Shown: piece after piece, positions 47,548 to 56,960 of the stretch
How the letters are laid out: every line of letters starts with the position of its first letter
How positions within the stretch are numbered: the stretch's first letter is position 1
Assembly: GCA_949494735.1 (NCBI GenBank)
Contig: CATABD010000004.1
Location: 1-64,000 of the forward strand
From: an uncultured Oscillospiraceae bacterium
GTDB taxonomy: Bacteria; Bacillota; Clostridia; Oscillospirales; Oscillospiraceae
Reading direction: 5' to 3'
Length of the DNA: 64,000 nucleotides
Translations under genes and position numbers: made by a program
The notes under the pieces: generated by a model
Told to the model about the DNA's origin: nothing
Databases searched by the model: none
What the model saw: only the letters and a program-made list of their open reading frames with translations

Positions 47548-49479
47548 ATGGAACTACGAACAAGGATCAATATCAATGAGGGCTGGAGCTTCACCGGGCC
47601 ACGCGGCGGGACACAGCGTGTGAACCTGCCCCACACCTGGAACGCGATAGATGGCCAGGACGGTGGGAACGACTATTGGCGGGGGACGTGCATCTACTGC
47701 AAATCCTTTCCCAAGCCGGAGATCGCTGCGGGCCAGCGGGTATACCTGGAATTCCAGGGGGTAAACGCATCGGCCAAGGTGGAGCTGAACGGGACGCTTG
47801 TTGGGATACATAACGGAGGGTATTCCGCCTTCCGCTGGGATGTGACCGAATCAATCTCAGACAGCAACGTGCTGACCGTCCACGTGGATAACGGCGTCAA
47901 CGACCGGGTATACCCCCAGAAAGCGGACTTCACCTTCTACGGCGGCATCTACCGGGATGTCTCGTTAATCGTGGTCAACAAATGTCACTTCGATTTGGAC
48001 TGCCTGGGTGGGTCAGGCATCATGGTCACGGCCAAGCCCATAGAAAACTACAGCAAGGGCGAGGTGCAGGTAAAAACCTGGAGGAACTGCGAAGACGGCC
48101 AGGTGCATATCTCCATTCTGGATGGCGCCGGGAAAAAGGTCTCTGCTATTGATGCGGACAGCGGCAAGCTGGATTTGCCCAATGTGCATTTATGGGATGG
48201 GATAAGGGATCCTTATCTTTACACTGTAGTGGCAACCCTTGCCATAGGGGGTGAAACGGTAGATCAGGTCAGCGCCCGTTTTGGTGTGCGGGACTTCCGG
48301 GTAGATCCCAGAGAGGGCTTTTTCCTCAACGGGCGCAGCTACCCCCTCCGCGGCGTCAGCCGCCACCAGGACTGGAAGGGCCTGGGCAACGCAATTACAA
48401 AGGAGCACCATGAGGCCGATATGGCGCTGATCCGGGAGATGGGGGCCAACACCATCCGGCTGGCCCACTACCAGCACGACCAGTATTTTTACGACCTGTG
48501 CGACCAGTACGGCATGGTGGTGTGGGCGGAGATCCCCTATATCTCCGAGCATATGCCCAACGGCCGCGCCAATACGATCGGCCAGGCCAAGGAGCTGGTG
48601 ATCCAGAACTACAATCATCCGTCTATTGTGGTGTGGGGCGTGTCCAATGAGATCACCATTTCCACCAAGGACAAGGCAGACATGCTGGACAACCACCGGG
48701 TGCTCAACGACCTGTACCACCAGCTGGATCCCACCCGGCTTACCACCCTGGCCTGCTATGCCATGTGCGGGCCCTTCAACAAAACCGCCCACATCACCGA
48801 CGTGGTAAGTTGGAACCTATACCTGGGCTGGTATGTGCCTGGATTGTTCCTAAACGATTTCTGGATTGACTTTTTTCACAAATGCTACCCGGACAGGCCG
48901 CTGGGCTACTCAGAATATGGCTGCGAGGCCATGCCCAACCTGCACTCCTCCAAGCCCCATCGGGGAGACCACACAGAGGAATACCAGTGCATCTATCACG
49001 AGTATATGCTGCGCTGTTTCGAACACAGGCCCTTCCTCTGGGCCACCCATGTGTGGAATATGTTTGACTTTGCCGCCGATGCCCGAGATCAGGGCGGCGA
49101 ACCAGGCATGAACCACAAGGGGCTGGTCACCTTTGACCGCAAAACCAAAAAGGACAGCTTCTACATCTACAAGGCGTGGTGGAGTGATGAGCCCTTCGTC
49201 CACATTTGCGGCAGCCGGTACGTGGATCGGCCCGAATCGACCATCAAGGTCAAGGTCTACTCCAACCAGGGTAGAGTGGCGCTGTATGCAAATGGCAAGC
49301 TTGTGGAAGAAAAGGCCGGAGACAAGGTGTTTGAATTCAAAGTCCCTCTGGAGGGCGATGTGGAGTTGAAAGCGGTTGCCGGCAACTGCACCGACCTATG
49401 CGCTGTTCGCCGGGTAAGTGCACCTAATCCAGCCTATAAACTCCATGGGAAAAGCTCCAACAGCGCCAACTGGGTGTAA
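47548..49479 (+). CDS. Glycoside hydrolase family 2 enzyme
   Basis: 643 residues from ATG 47548 (GGTGAGG upstream; a GTG at 47539 is an alternative). Sugar-binding, Ig-like and barrel domains in the usual GH2 order: NINEGWSF and LPHTWNAID, then YGGIYRDVSL, then FFLNGRSYPLRGVSRHQDW. Acid/base Glu368 in GVSNE, nucleophile Glu456 in YSEYG. A short beta domain closes it. No signal peptide, so it acts in the cytoplasm. Activity could be beta-galactosidase, beta-glucuronidase or related; NHPSIVVWGVSNE is shared by all. Confidence 0.9.
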   Translation: MELRTRININEGWSFTGPRGGTQRVNLPHTWNAIDGQDGGNDYWRGTCIYCKSFPKPEIAAGQRVYLEFQGVNASAKVELNGTLVGIHNGGYSAFRWDVTESISDSNVLTVHVDNGVNDRVYPQKADFTFYGGIYRDVSLIVVNKCHFDLDCLGGSGIMVTAKPIENYSKGEVQVKTWRNCEDGQVHISILDGAGKKVSAIDADSGKLDLPNVHLWDGIRDPYLYTVVATLAIGGETVDQVSARFGVRDFRVDPREGFFLNGRSYPLRGVSRHQDWKGLGNAITKEHHEADMALIREMGANTIRLAHYQHDQYFYDLCDQYGMVVWAEIPYISEHMPNGRANTIGQAKELVIQNYNHPSIVVWGVSNEITISTKDKADMLDNHRVLNDLYHQLDPTRLTTLACYAMCGPFNKTAHITDVVSWNLYLGWYVPGLFLNDFWIDFFHKCYPDRPLGYSEYGCEAMPNLHSSKPHRGDHTEEYQCIYHEYMLRCFEHRPFLWATHVWNMFDFAADARDQGGEPGMNHKGLVTFDRKTKKDSFYIYKAWWSDEPFVHICGSRYVDRPESTIKVKVYSNQGRVALYANGKLVEEKAGDKVFEFKVPLEGDVELKAVAGNCTDLCAVRRVSAPNPAYKLHGKSSNSANWV

Positions 49480-49496
49480 GAGGAGGTTGGGATTCC

Positions 49497-49943
49497 ATGA
49501 AGCATGAGGACTTGATCCGGCAAATGTCCTTAGAAGAAAAGTGCTATTTCCTGTCCGGCAAGGACTTCTGGCAGACGCGGAGCGTGGAGCGGCTGGGGGT
49601 GCCCAATATGACCCTGTCCGACGGCCCCCACGGCATCCGCAAGCAGGCCGGGGAGGGGGATCATCTGGGGCTGAACCCGTCCCTGCCCGCCACCTGCTTC
49701 CCCACCGCCGCTACAATTGCGAACTCCTGGGATCCCACACTGGGGGAGGAAATCGGCAAATATTTGGGTATCGAAGCCGCTTCCCAGGGGGTGGGCGTAG
49801 TGCTGGGCGGGATGTGCACCATGGAAATGGCGGAGGGCATCCTTACCATCTGCAACGGCCACTTTTTCAAGGGGCTGGGAGCCGTTGTCGGCGGGTTCTT
49901 CCGCTCGGGTAAGAAACGCAAGGCGGCGGCCGCCATTAAATAA
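49497..49943 (+). pseudogene. Truncated GH3 fragment with unrelated C-terminal tail
   Basis: 148 residues. Residues 1-105 match the start of a normal-order GH3 barrel (MSLEEKCYFLSGKDFWQT, LSDGPHGIRKQ, FPTAATIANSWD, LGIEAASQGVGVVLG) and stop just before the segment that should read GPGxNxxRxPxxGRxFE. The remaining ~40 residues (starting MCTMEMAEG) are unrelated, hydrophobic then basic. No catalytic Asp can be present. It looks like an internal deletion that joined the start of a GH3 gene to the end of another frame. It has its own ribosome binding site (AGAGGAGGTTGGG). Confidence 0.75.
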
Positions 49944-49955
49944 GGAGGAATTGTT

Positions 49956-51536
49956 ATGAGCCAAGAACCCAATACCACACTGAACCGTGCAAAGCCGTAT
50001 CAGTTGATGCTGTTCCCGCTGAACAACGGCGCGACCAATGTGTATTTTGTCCTGATTTTGTCCTATGTGGCCCAGTTCGGCTCCAGCATTTTGAAGCTGG
50101 GGATGTTTGCCTCCATCATGGTCACGGTGATGCGGGTGGCCGATGCCGTTACCGACCCCATCATCGGTGCTATGATGGACCGCACCAGCACTAAAATCGG
50201 CAAATTCCGGCCCTTCATGATCCTGGGCAGCGCCGTCATGGCGGTAAGCGTTGTCGCGCTTTATGTGCTGCTGCCGTTCATTCCTGAGAGCATGATGTGG
50301 CTGCGCTACGTGGCTTTCGTGGTAGTGTATTTCGTCTGGGTCATCGGCTACACCTTCCAGACCTCCTGCACCCGCGCCGGCCAGACGGTGCTCACCAACG
50401 ACCCCAACCAGCGGCCCATGTTCACCATCTTCAATACGGTGGGATCCCTGCTGGGCATGGGGGTCATGCAATTCATGATCCCGCTGGTGAAGGGGATGTA
50501 CGATGTGAAGGACGCGGCGGGCAACGTTATCACCTCCGGCTACGCCGATCCTATGGTGTACCGTATCATCACCCCCATTGGCATCGCCATCTCCGTGTTC
50601 CTCACCATCCTGGCCATCATCGGCATTGCCGAGAAGGATAACCCCAAGTACTATGGTATCGGCGGCGAAAAGCAGGAGAAGGTGAAGCTCTCCGAATATG
50701 TGGAAATCATCAAAAACAACAAACCCATGCAGCGGCTGATGGTGGCCGGCGCAGGATGCAAGCTGGCCCTGGCCATCGCTACCAACACCACTGTCCTGCT
50801 GGCGCTGTACGGTATCCTGATGGGCAACTACAACTCCCTCTACCTGCCCATGATGGTGCTGGGCTACGTGTGCGCGGTGCCCTTCTTCCTGCTCAGTATG
50901 CGCACCTCCCAGAAGCTGGGCCAGCGGGCCTCCCTGGTGCGCTACGTCTCCGTGGCCCTGGTCTGCTACGTGGGCGTGCTGGCCCTAATGCTGTTTAGCG
51001 ACCACGGTACTCCAGCCCTTATGCTATCCTTCCCGTTCAACGGAGGCGGCGCCATCAACCTGTACACCATCCTGTTCATCGCCTTCTTCGGCATCGGCTA
51101 CGGGGCATACTACGCCACCGCCGATATGCCCATCCCCATGGTGGCCGACTGCTCCGACTACGAGACCTACCGCTCCGGCAAGTACATACCGGGCATCATG
51201 GGTACCCTGTTCTCCCTGGTGGACAAGCTGGTGTCCTCCCTGGCCCAGACGCTGGTGGCGTTTATTTTCCTCATCTGCGCGGGCCTGCACGAACTGCCGG
51301 ACGACGGTACGCCTTACTCCGGCGGCATCAAGGTGGCGGTGATCGTGATGTTCTGTATCATCCCCATGCTGGCCTGGGCGGCCACCCTGCTGGCCATGAA
51401 GGGCTACTCCCTGACTGGCGAGAAGATGAAGACCATCCAGGCGGTGAATGCCGCCCGGAAGGAGGCTGTTGCAGGCGGCATGAGCCTGGGGCAGGCCATG
51501 GAATCTATCACAGACGAAACAGTGGGCAAAAAATGA
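49956..51536 (+). CDS. GPH-family sugar:cation symporter
   Basis: 526 residues, 12 membrane helices expected. GPH/MFS_2 features: an N-terminal segment KPYQLMLFPLNNGATN, DAVTDPIIGAMMDRTSTKIGKFRPFM between helices 2 and 3, and YATADMPIPMVADCSDYETYRSGK in the second half. It imports glycosides, pentosides or hexuronides with a cation. AAGGAGGAATTGTT precedes the ATG. It lies last in the run that starts upstream at the GH3 cluster. Confidence 0.92.
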   Translation: MSQEPNTTLNRAKPYQLMLFPLNNGATNVYFVLILSYVAQFGSSILKLGMFASIMVTVMRVADAVTDPIIGAMMDRTSTKIGKFRPFMILGSAVMAVSVVALYVLLPFIPESMMWLRYVAFVVVYFVWVIGYTFQTSCTRAGQTVLTNDPNQRPMFTIFNTVGSLLGMGVMQFMIPLVKGMYDVKDAAGNVITSGYADPMVYRIITPIGIAISVFLTILAIIGIAEKDNPKYYGIGGEKQEKVKLSEYVEIIKNNKPMQRLMVAGAGCKLALAIATNTTVLLALYGILMGNYNSLYLPMMVLGYVCAVPFFLLSMRTSQKLGQRASLVRYVSVALVCYVGVLALMLFSDHGTPALMLSFPFNGGGAINLYTILFIAFFGIGYGAYYATADMPIPMVADCSDYETYRSGKYIPGIMGTLFSLVDKLVSSLAQTLVAFIFLICAGLHELPDDGTPYSGGIKVAVIVMFCIIPMLAWAATLLAMKGYSLTGEKMKTIQAVNAARKEAVAGGMSLGQAMESITDETVGKK

Positions 51537-51716
51537 TGAGATCACTTGGATAAATCAACAGCTCCACATTTTTTGAGGTGCTTACGCGCAATGCTGTAAC
51601 AAAATATTTCTCAATCATTCGCCTCTGAAAACATGAAATAAAATGATACAGTATGTTGAAAAAGGGTGGCTTTTTGTCATTGTGGAACACACCCGAATCC
51701 CCTATTATTTATTGTA

Positions 51717-51732
51717 GGATTTGTACAAATCC
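51717..51732. promoter_or_regulatory. Perfect 16-bp palindrome, possible operator
   Basis: GGATTTGTACAAATCC is a perfect palindrome 53 bases before the next symporter gene. The 248-base gap around it (51537-51784) is A/T-rich and holds no gene. A weak AAAAAG/CTTTTT hairpin at about 51657-51675 may end the upstream unit. The site could bind the AraC regulator or another local repressor. Confidence 0.45.
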
Positions 51733-51784
51733 AGGCTCTGATTGATTGTGACCGTCAAGTAAAATGACAGAGGGAGAGATTGTT

Positions 51785-53257
51785 ATGGTAAAACGCACCA
51801 GAGTTAAAAACCCGGATGCCGTTACGCTGCGAGACTGTTTCGGCACCACCGCGCTGTCCACTGTAAATGGGCTTTGCACCGTGTTCATGTCCAGTCTATT
51901 CATGCAGTATATGACCGACTATGCGGGGCTGGGCGCCATGGGAGCCACGCTGGCCACATCGCTGCTCCTGTTCGCCCGCATCTTTGATGCGGTGGACGAT
52001 CCGATTCAGGGATTTGTGATGGATCGCGGGAAGCGGACCAAGATCGGAAAATACAAGCCCTTCTTCCTCCTCAGCATCCTGCTGACCGGCATTGGCTGCA
52101 TCCTCCTCTACTCGCTCCCGTCTGCCTTTGCGACAAAGCCGGTGCTGATTGTCGTGTGGGTCATCTTCTTCTACCTCATGTTCGACGTTGGCACGTCTTT
52201 CTACAAGGATAACCTCCTGTTTCGGACGATGACCAATGACCCCAATGAACGCTCCAAGCTGGTCATCGGCCCCCGGGTGTGGACCATGATGCTGGGTGTT
52301 GTTACCTCCGCCTTTACGGCCGTGCTGGTTACGGTGAACGAAACGGTTGGGAACTATCACGACTCGTTTGCCATCCTGATCACCGTTATTGTTGGCGCGG
52401 CGATGGTGATTGCCCTGATCGGCTGGTTCTTGGTCAAGGAAAAGCACAGCGCGCAGGGAAATGAGGCAGAACCGGTAAAATTTAAGGACTTCTTCCTTCT
52501 GTTCAAAGAGAACAAGCCCATGGTGATCTATTATTTAAAGGGCATCTTTGCCGGCTTTATCTGGTCCCTCATTTTCGCCACCCCTGCGTACTACATCAAA
52601 TGGGGCTTCTGTACTGACCTTGCCACCGGCGTCACCAACATGGAGCAGTATGGTGTCCTCAACGGCATTTCCTCCATGATGATGCTCATCCCGCTGCTGT
52701 TTGGCGCGGTCATTGGCCGCCCGATCCTGAAGCTCTTTAAGAATAACCCGATCAAAATGACCTGCTCCCTGCTGGTCATGCAGTCGGTGGGCGGCCTGAT
52801 CCTGTTCATTGCCCAAATGACGGGGCTTCTGGCGAAAACTCCCGCGCTGTTCTTCATCACCATGTTCATCATGGCGGTGGGGGTGGGAACCGACTTTGTC
52901 CCCCAGTCCATGGTGGAGATGGAAATCATGGACTACAACATTTACAAAACCGGCAAGGATCGCTCCGCCCTGACCATGGTGGCCGGCGGCTTCATCGTCA
53001 AGGCTCAGGCGGCGCTTTCTGCGGCAATCATCGGCTCTGTGCTCATGGCGATCGGCTACAACGTAGACCCCGTCACCTCTGATTACCTGGGCGAGCTGTC
53101 GCAGATCCCCACCATGCTCAACTGGTTCATCGTCATTATGGGCCTGGTCCCCGCAATTCTCGGCGTGATATCCGCCCTGATCCTGCGTAAATACCCCATT
53201 AAGGAAGACGAGCGCAGGAAGATCCGCGAATGCCTCGATCAGCGCAACGCAGGATAA
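51785..53257 (+). CDS. GPH-family sugar:cation symporter
   Basis: 490 residues from ATG 51785 (GAGGGAGAGATTGTT upstream). Twelve helices expected. DAVDDPIQGFVMDRGKRTKIGKYKPF between helices 2 and 3 and DFVPQSMVEMEIMDYNIYKTGKDRSA in the second half are the GPH markers. It has its own promoter region and converges with the AraC gene, with 3 bases between the stops. The relation to the other two symporters is distant, so the three probably carry different sugars. Confidence 0.91.
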   Translation: MVKRTRVKNPDAVTLRDCFGTTALSTVNGLCTVFMSSLFMQYMTDYAGLGAMGATLATSLLLFARIFDAVDDPIQGFVMDRGKRTKIGKYKPFFLLSILLTGIGCILLYSLPSAFATKPVLIVVWVIFFYLMFDVGTSFYKDNLLFRTMTNDPNERSKLVIGPRVWTMMLGVVTSAFTAVLVTVNETVGNYHDSFAILITVIVGAAMVIALIGWFLVKEKHSAQGNEAEPVKFKDFFLLFKENKPMVIYYLKGIFAGFIWSLIFATPAYYIKWGFCTDLATGVTNMEQYGVLNGISSMMMLIPLLFGAVIGRPILKLFKNNPIKMTCSLLVMQSVGGLILFIAQMTGLLAKTPALFFITMFIMAVGVGTDFVPQSMVEMEIMDYNIYKTGKDRSALTMVAGGFIVKAQAALSAAIIGSVLMAIGYNVDPVTSDYLGELSQIPTMLNWFIVIMGLVPAILGVISALILRKYPIKEDERRKIRECLDQRNAG

Positions 53258-53260
53258 AGC

Positions 53261-54292
53261 TCAGTCCTCCGAATCGTGCCGGCGGTACTCCAACGGTGTG
53301 AGATGATACTCCTGCTGAAATACTTTGTAGAACTGCGTCCTGTTCTCGTATCCCAGCGATGCTGCGATCTGGCTGACCGGGAATTCCGTGTTCCTCAGCA
53401 GACGTGCAGCCTCAGCCAGCTGCACCTTCTGGCAATACGCTTTGAGGGTGTACCCGGTGTGCCTCTTGATGATGCGGGAGATATGCTCACAAGAGTAGTT
53501 GAGCGCCTCCGCAAGCTCAGTCCGGCGGATGACCCCGTGTTGTGCTTCGATCAGCTTCTTGGCCTGCTCCACGGCCATCAGCTCCCGGCTGTGCCCCAGC
53601 GAAACATGGGTGGCCTTATAGACATCGGGGCTTTCCAGCGCGGCAAACAGCCGAAGTAAAGAGGAATAGATGTCAAACTGATAGCCAATCCGCTTCACGG
53701 AAAATGCGCGGATCAGCTCCTGGGTCAGCTGCGGGATCGCGTCCGTCCCCAGAAGGGTAAAGTCCAGGTAGTCCTTTTTATAGGCGGCGCGCTCCGAAAG
53801 GTTGTCACTGAAAAACTGATTGAGGATGCTTTTGTACTGGAACGGCGGCGGAAATGATTTGGGCCACTGCGTCAGCAGCGCGGGGTCGATGCCGATGTAA
53901 ACGATATCCGCGTTTGACATATCTGTTTCCCGGTGCATGGTATTTCGGTTGAGGAGGCAGAGGTTCCCCTGAGTATAGGCGGTCTCTGCCTCCTCAATCA
54001 TGACCCGGACGTCCCCCCGCTGCACATACATCAGCTCGAAGAAGTTATGCTTGTGCATATAGGTTTCATGAAAGAACTCGCTTCTTGCCGGAGTGTGGAC
54101 GCAAAAGGACCACGTATCCATATAGTTGGAAAACAGGTACTCCTGGGGCGTATGGATGCTGGTCACCACCGACAACGGAGAAAAATAGTCCCGCTCGGCC
54201 GTATGGTCGCGAAGATAGTTCGGGCCATGGCTGTCGGTTTGATCCCGCATCTCATCAATGCTGTCAAAATACAGATGTGTCATGTTTTCCAT
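53261..54292 (-). CDS. AraC-family transcriptional regulator
   Basis: 343 residues from ATG 54292 (AAGGGGGCG upstream); a further ATG 3 codons later is possible, the earlier one at 54355 is not. The N-terminal cupin-like sensor part carries YMHKHNFFELMYVQRGDVRVMIE and LCLLNRNTMHRE. The C-terminal ~100 residues form two helix-turn-helix units, with EALNYSCEHISRIIKRHTGYTL and VSQIAASLGYENRTQFYKVF. Such regulators sense a sugar and activate adjacent genes; here the divergent GH43 operon and perhaps the convergent symporter. Confidence 0.93.
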   Translation of the reverse strand: MENMTHLYFDSIDEMRDQTDSHGPNYLRDHTAERDYFSPLSVVTSIHTPQEYLFSNYMDTWSFCVHTPARSEFFHETYMHKHNFFELMYVQRGDVRVMIEEAETAYTQGNLCLLNRNTMHRETDMSNADIVYIGIDPALLTQWPKSFPPPFQYKSILNQFFSDNLSERAAYKKDYLDFTLLGTDAIPQLTQELIRAFSVKRIGYQFDIYSSLLRLFAALESPDVYKATHVSLGHSRELMAVEQAKKLIEAQHGVIRRTELAEALNYSCEHISRIIKRHTGYTLKAYCQKVQLAEAARLLRNTEFPVSQIAASLGYENRTQFYKVFQQEYHLTPLEYRRHDSED

Positions 54293-54312
54293 GCTAACGC
54301 CCCCTTGAGGGC

Positions 54313-54341
54313 AGTATACCACAAAAATGCGCGTTTTTAAA
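54313..54341 (-). promoter_or_regulatory. Promoter of the AraC gene
   Basis: On the minus strand, -35 TTTAAA (54336-54341) and -10 TATACT (54313-54318) are 17 bases apart, about 20 bases before the start codon. The -35 overlaps the ribosome binding site of the divergent GH43 gene, so the whole shared region is only 62 bases. Confidence 0.6.
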
Positions 54342-54354
54342 GGAGGAACCACCA

Positions 54355-55818
54355 TTGAAACGGCAATGCTACAATCCCTATCTCCCCAGCTGGGAATACA
54401 TCCCCGACGCTGAACCGAGGGTGTTCGGCGAGCGGCTGTACATCTATGGGAGCCATGACCTGTTTGGAGCCAAGGAATACTGCGAGGGCAATTACGTCTC
54501 CTGGTCGGCCCCGGTGGGCGACCTTTCCGACTGGCGGTACGAGGGCGTGATCTTCAAAAAAGAGGATACCCCGTGGAATCAGGAAAAGCTGTCCTACTAT
54601 GCCCCGGATGTGGTGCGCGGCACGGATGGGCGGTATTATCTCTACTACTCCGTGGCCAATACGTCCATCACCTCCGTTGCCGTGTGCGACACCCCCGCGG
54701 GGAAATATCAGTATTTGGGCGACGTCCATTTCCCGGACGGGCGGGTTTATGGCTCAAAGCCGGAAGACTGGTTCGTGTTTGACCCCGCCGTACTGGTGGA
54801 CGACGATGGACGTGTTTTCCTCTATGTGGGGAGCGGTCAGGCGTCAAACGGGAACTTTGGACACGAGATCAAAGGCCTGTTTGTGATGGAACTCGCGCCT
54901 GATATGCTGACCATCATCAGCGAGCCGACGATTATCATGCCGGCGGATTTTGACCCCAAGAAGCCAAACTATTGGGAGGGCCCCTCCATCCGCCACATCG
55001 GTGAGTGGTATTATCTGGTCTATCCGGCCACTAATATCACCGGCCTCAATTACGCCATGAGCCTGTTTCCCGACAAGGGTTTTGTCCACAAGGGGCCGAT
55101 CCACTCCTCCAGCGATATCGGTTTGAACGGCAGAAAGCTCATGAACGCCGCCTATCCCATGGGCAACAGCCACGGCGGCATGGTGTGCGTCAACGGCCAA
55201 TGGTACATATTTGACCACCGCACCACCAATGGAGTGAAAAAGAACCGGCAGGCCGTGGCCGAGCCCATTGAGATCCAGGAGGACGGCACGATTCAAATGG
55301 TGGAGGCCACAAGCTGTGGATTGAACGGCGGCCCCCTGAAGGGGATCGGGACCTATCCGGCCTACATTGCCTGCGTCCTTCATCACGCCGGGGTGTTTGG
55401 CATCCGCAACCCTATGGGCGGGCCTGAGATCACCCAGGACGGCCCGGACTATGAACCGCCGGAGCCAGAGGACGGCGAAGTGACGATGGACACGGAGCTT
55501 ACCGCGCCAACGGCCTATGTCTCCAAAATGAAGAATGGCAGCGTCGCCGGGTTCCGATATTTTGACCTGGAAGAAACCACGCGCATCGACGTGACGGTTC
55601 GCGGCGGGGGCGGCGTACTGGAGCTTTTGCCCGGGGAAAAGGGTGTCGTCATAGCTTCCATTTCCATTGCCGCCGCGGACAAATGGACGGCTGCCGGCAC
55701 GAAATTCAACGCCAAGCGGCTGGCGCTGGAAAGCCGCCGGCCCATCGGCTCCTGCCCCCTGTATTTTCGGTATAAGGGCAAAGGCGCCCTTGATATTTTG
55801 AACTTTACACTCGCATAA
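54355..55818 (+). CDS. Glycoside hydrolase family 43 enzyme with C-terminal beta domain
   Basis: 487 residues from a TTG at 54355, fixed by AAAGGAGGAACCACCA upstream. The five-bladed propeller has base Asp18 (PSWEYIPDAEP), pKa-modulating Asp143 (FDPAVLVDD) and acid Glu208 (YWEGPSIR). A C-terminal domain (about 385-487; AYVSKMKNGSVAGFRYFDL) resembles CBM6-like sandwiches. No signal peptide. GH43 enzymes act on arabinose, xylose or galactose linkages by inversion. A similar enzyme lies at 61612-63087. It heads the AraC-controlled operon. Confidence 0.9.
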   Translation: MKRQCYNPYLPSWEYIPDAEPRVFGERLYIYGSHDLFGAKEYCEGNYVSWSAPVGDLSDWRYEGVIFKKEDTPWNQEKLSYYAPDVVRGTDGRYYLYYSVANTSITSVAVCDTPAGKYQYLGDVHFPDGRVYGSKPEDWFVFDPAVLVDDDGRVFLYVGSGQASNGNFGHEIKGLFVMELAPDMLTIISEPTIIMPADFDPKKPNYWEGPSIRHIGEWYYLVYPATNITGLNYAMSLFPDKGFVHKGPIHSSSDIGLNGRKLMNAAYPMGNSHGGMVCVNGQWYIFDHRTTNGVKKNRQAVAEPIEIQEDGTIQMVEATSCGLNGGPLKGIGTYPAYIACVLHHAGVFGIRNPMGGPEITQDGPDYEPPEPEDGEVTMDTELTAPTAYVSKMKNGSVAGFRYFDLEETTRIDVTVRGGGGVLELLPGEKGVVIASISIAAADKWTAAGTKFNAKRLALESRRPIGSCPLYFRYKGKGALDILNFTLA

Positions 55819-55833
55819 CGAAGGAGGATAACC

Positions 55834-56958
55834 ATGGACTGGACACCAATTTGGCATCAAGCCGCCGCCCCCGCATTCGCTATGGGCCTGTTGGCAGGGA
55901 AAAAGAAAACGGTGGTGTTTCATGTAACGCCCCAGGTTTCCGGCGAGAAGCTTCGGGTTCGTTTCTCAAATTACTATGGGAAGAAACCCTATGCCATCGG
56001 CGGACTGACGATATGGGCGCAGGGGAAGATGCACCCCGTCACGAGCGGCGGCAGCGGCTCCTTCTCTGTCCCCGTGGGGGAAAGCTGCTATTCTGACGAG
56101 ATTCCGTTCCCGACGGCCCAGGGCGAGGAGCTGGAGATCAGGCTCTATTATGCGTCAAAGGTCATGGACAGCAATATGACCGAGGAGGCCGCCGTGGTCT
56201 ACCCGGGCGATCACACCGGGGACAAGGAGCTTCCCCCGGCCCGCAGGGAGGGCTATAAGGAGCAGTACAACCTCTATGAAGCCGTTCCCGGGATGGATCA
56301 GATTGATGTGCTCACCGGCCAGCCGTCGAAGATCATCGCAGCCTTCGGGGACAGCATAACGGCCATGAACCGCTGGGTAAAACCGCTGCAAAAGCGCCTG
56401 TCCGACGCTTACGGTGGCAGGTACACGCTGATGAACGCCGGTATCGGCGGGAACTGCCTGCTCTATGATATTCCGGGGCTGATGGGGGCTTCCTACGGGG
56501 AAAAGGGGGTATCCCGTTTTGAACGCGATGTGCTCCGCTTTGACGGCCTCCACGGGGTGATCCTCGCGCTGGGCGTCAATGACGCGGCTTATTACTCCAA
56601 AAAGACAGAGGCAGTCATCTCCCTGGAAAAATACGCGTCTGCCGTAACAGACATCGTGGAGCGGCTCCACAAGATGGGCGTCCGGGTGTTTGCCCAAACC
56701 CTCCCGCCCCGCATCGGGTTTGTGAAAAAGGGCTATACCCCGGAGATGGAGACCCTGCGGGTCAGTATCAACGGATGGATCAGGGAAAGCACGATGTTCG
56801 ACTACATATTTGACGCGGATGCCCTGCTGCGGGATCAGAACAATCCCTCGGTCACCGACGAGCGCTACCATCAGGGCGACCACCTGCACCCGAACCAGGC
56901 CGGCGGTATGCTGCTGGCACAGGCATACGATTTGAAACAGCTGACCGGGGAGGTGTAG
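55834..56958 (+). CDS. SGNH/GDSL-type hydrolase (cytoplasmic)
   Basis: 374 residues, no signal peptide. An N-terminal beta domain (1-150) precedes the SGNH domain: AFGDSITAMNRW with Ser174, Gly in NAGIGGNCLL, Asn in LALGVNDAAYY and Asp349-His-x-His352 in GDHLHPNQAGG. It probably removes acetyl or other ester groups from imported oligosaccharides. It lies 15 bases after GH43 and 2 bases before the deacetylase gene. Confidence 0.88.
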   Translation: MDWTPIWHQAAAPAFAMGLLAGKKKTVVFHVTPQVSGEKLRVRFSNYYGKKPYAIGGLTIWAQGKMHPVTSGGSGSFSVPVGESCYSDEIPFPTAQGEELEIRLYYASKVMDSNMTEEAAVVYPGDHTGDKELPPARREGYKEQYNLYEAVPGMDQIDVLTGQPSKIIAAFGDSITAMNRWVKPLQKRLSDAYGGRYTLMNAGIGGNCLLYDIPGLMGASYGEKGVSRFERDVLRFDGLHGVILALGVNDAAYYSKKTEAVISLEKYASAVTDIVERLHKMGVRVFAQTLPPRIGFVKKGYTPEMETLRVSINGWIRESTMFDYIFDADALLRDQNNPSVTDERYHQGDHLHPNQAGGMLLAQAYDLKQLTGEV

Positions 56959-56960
56959 GC

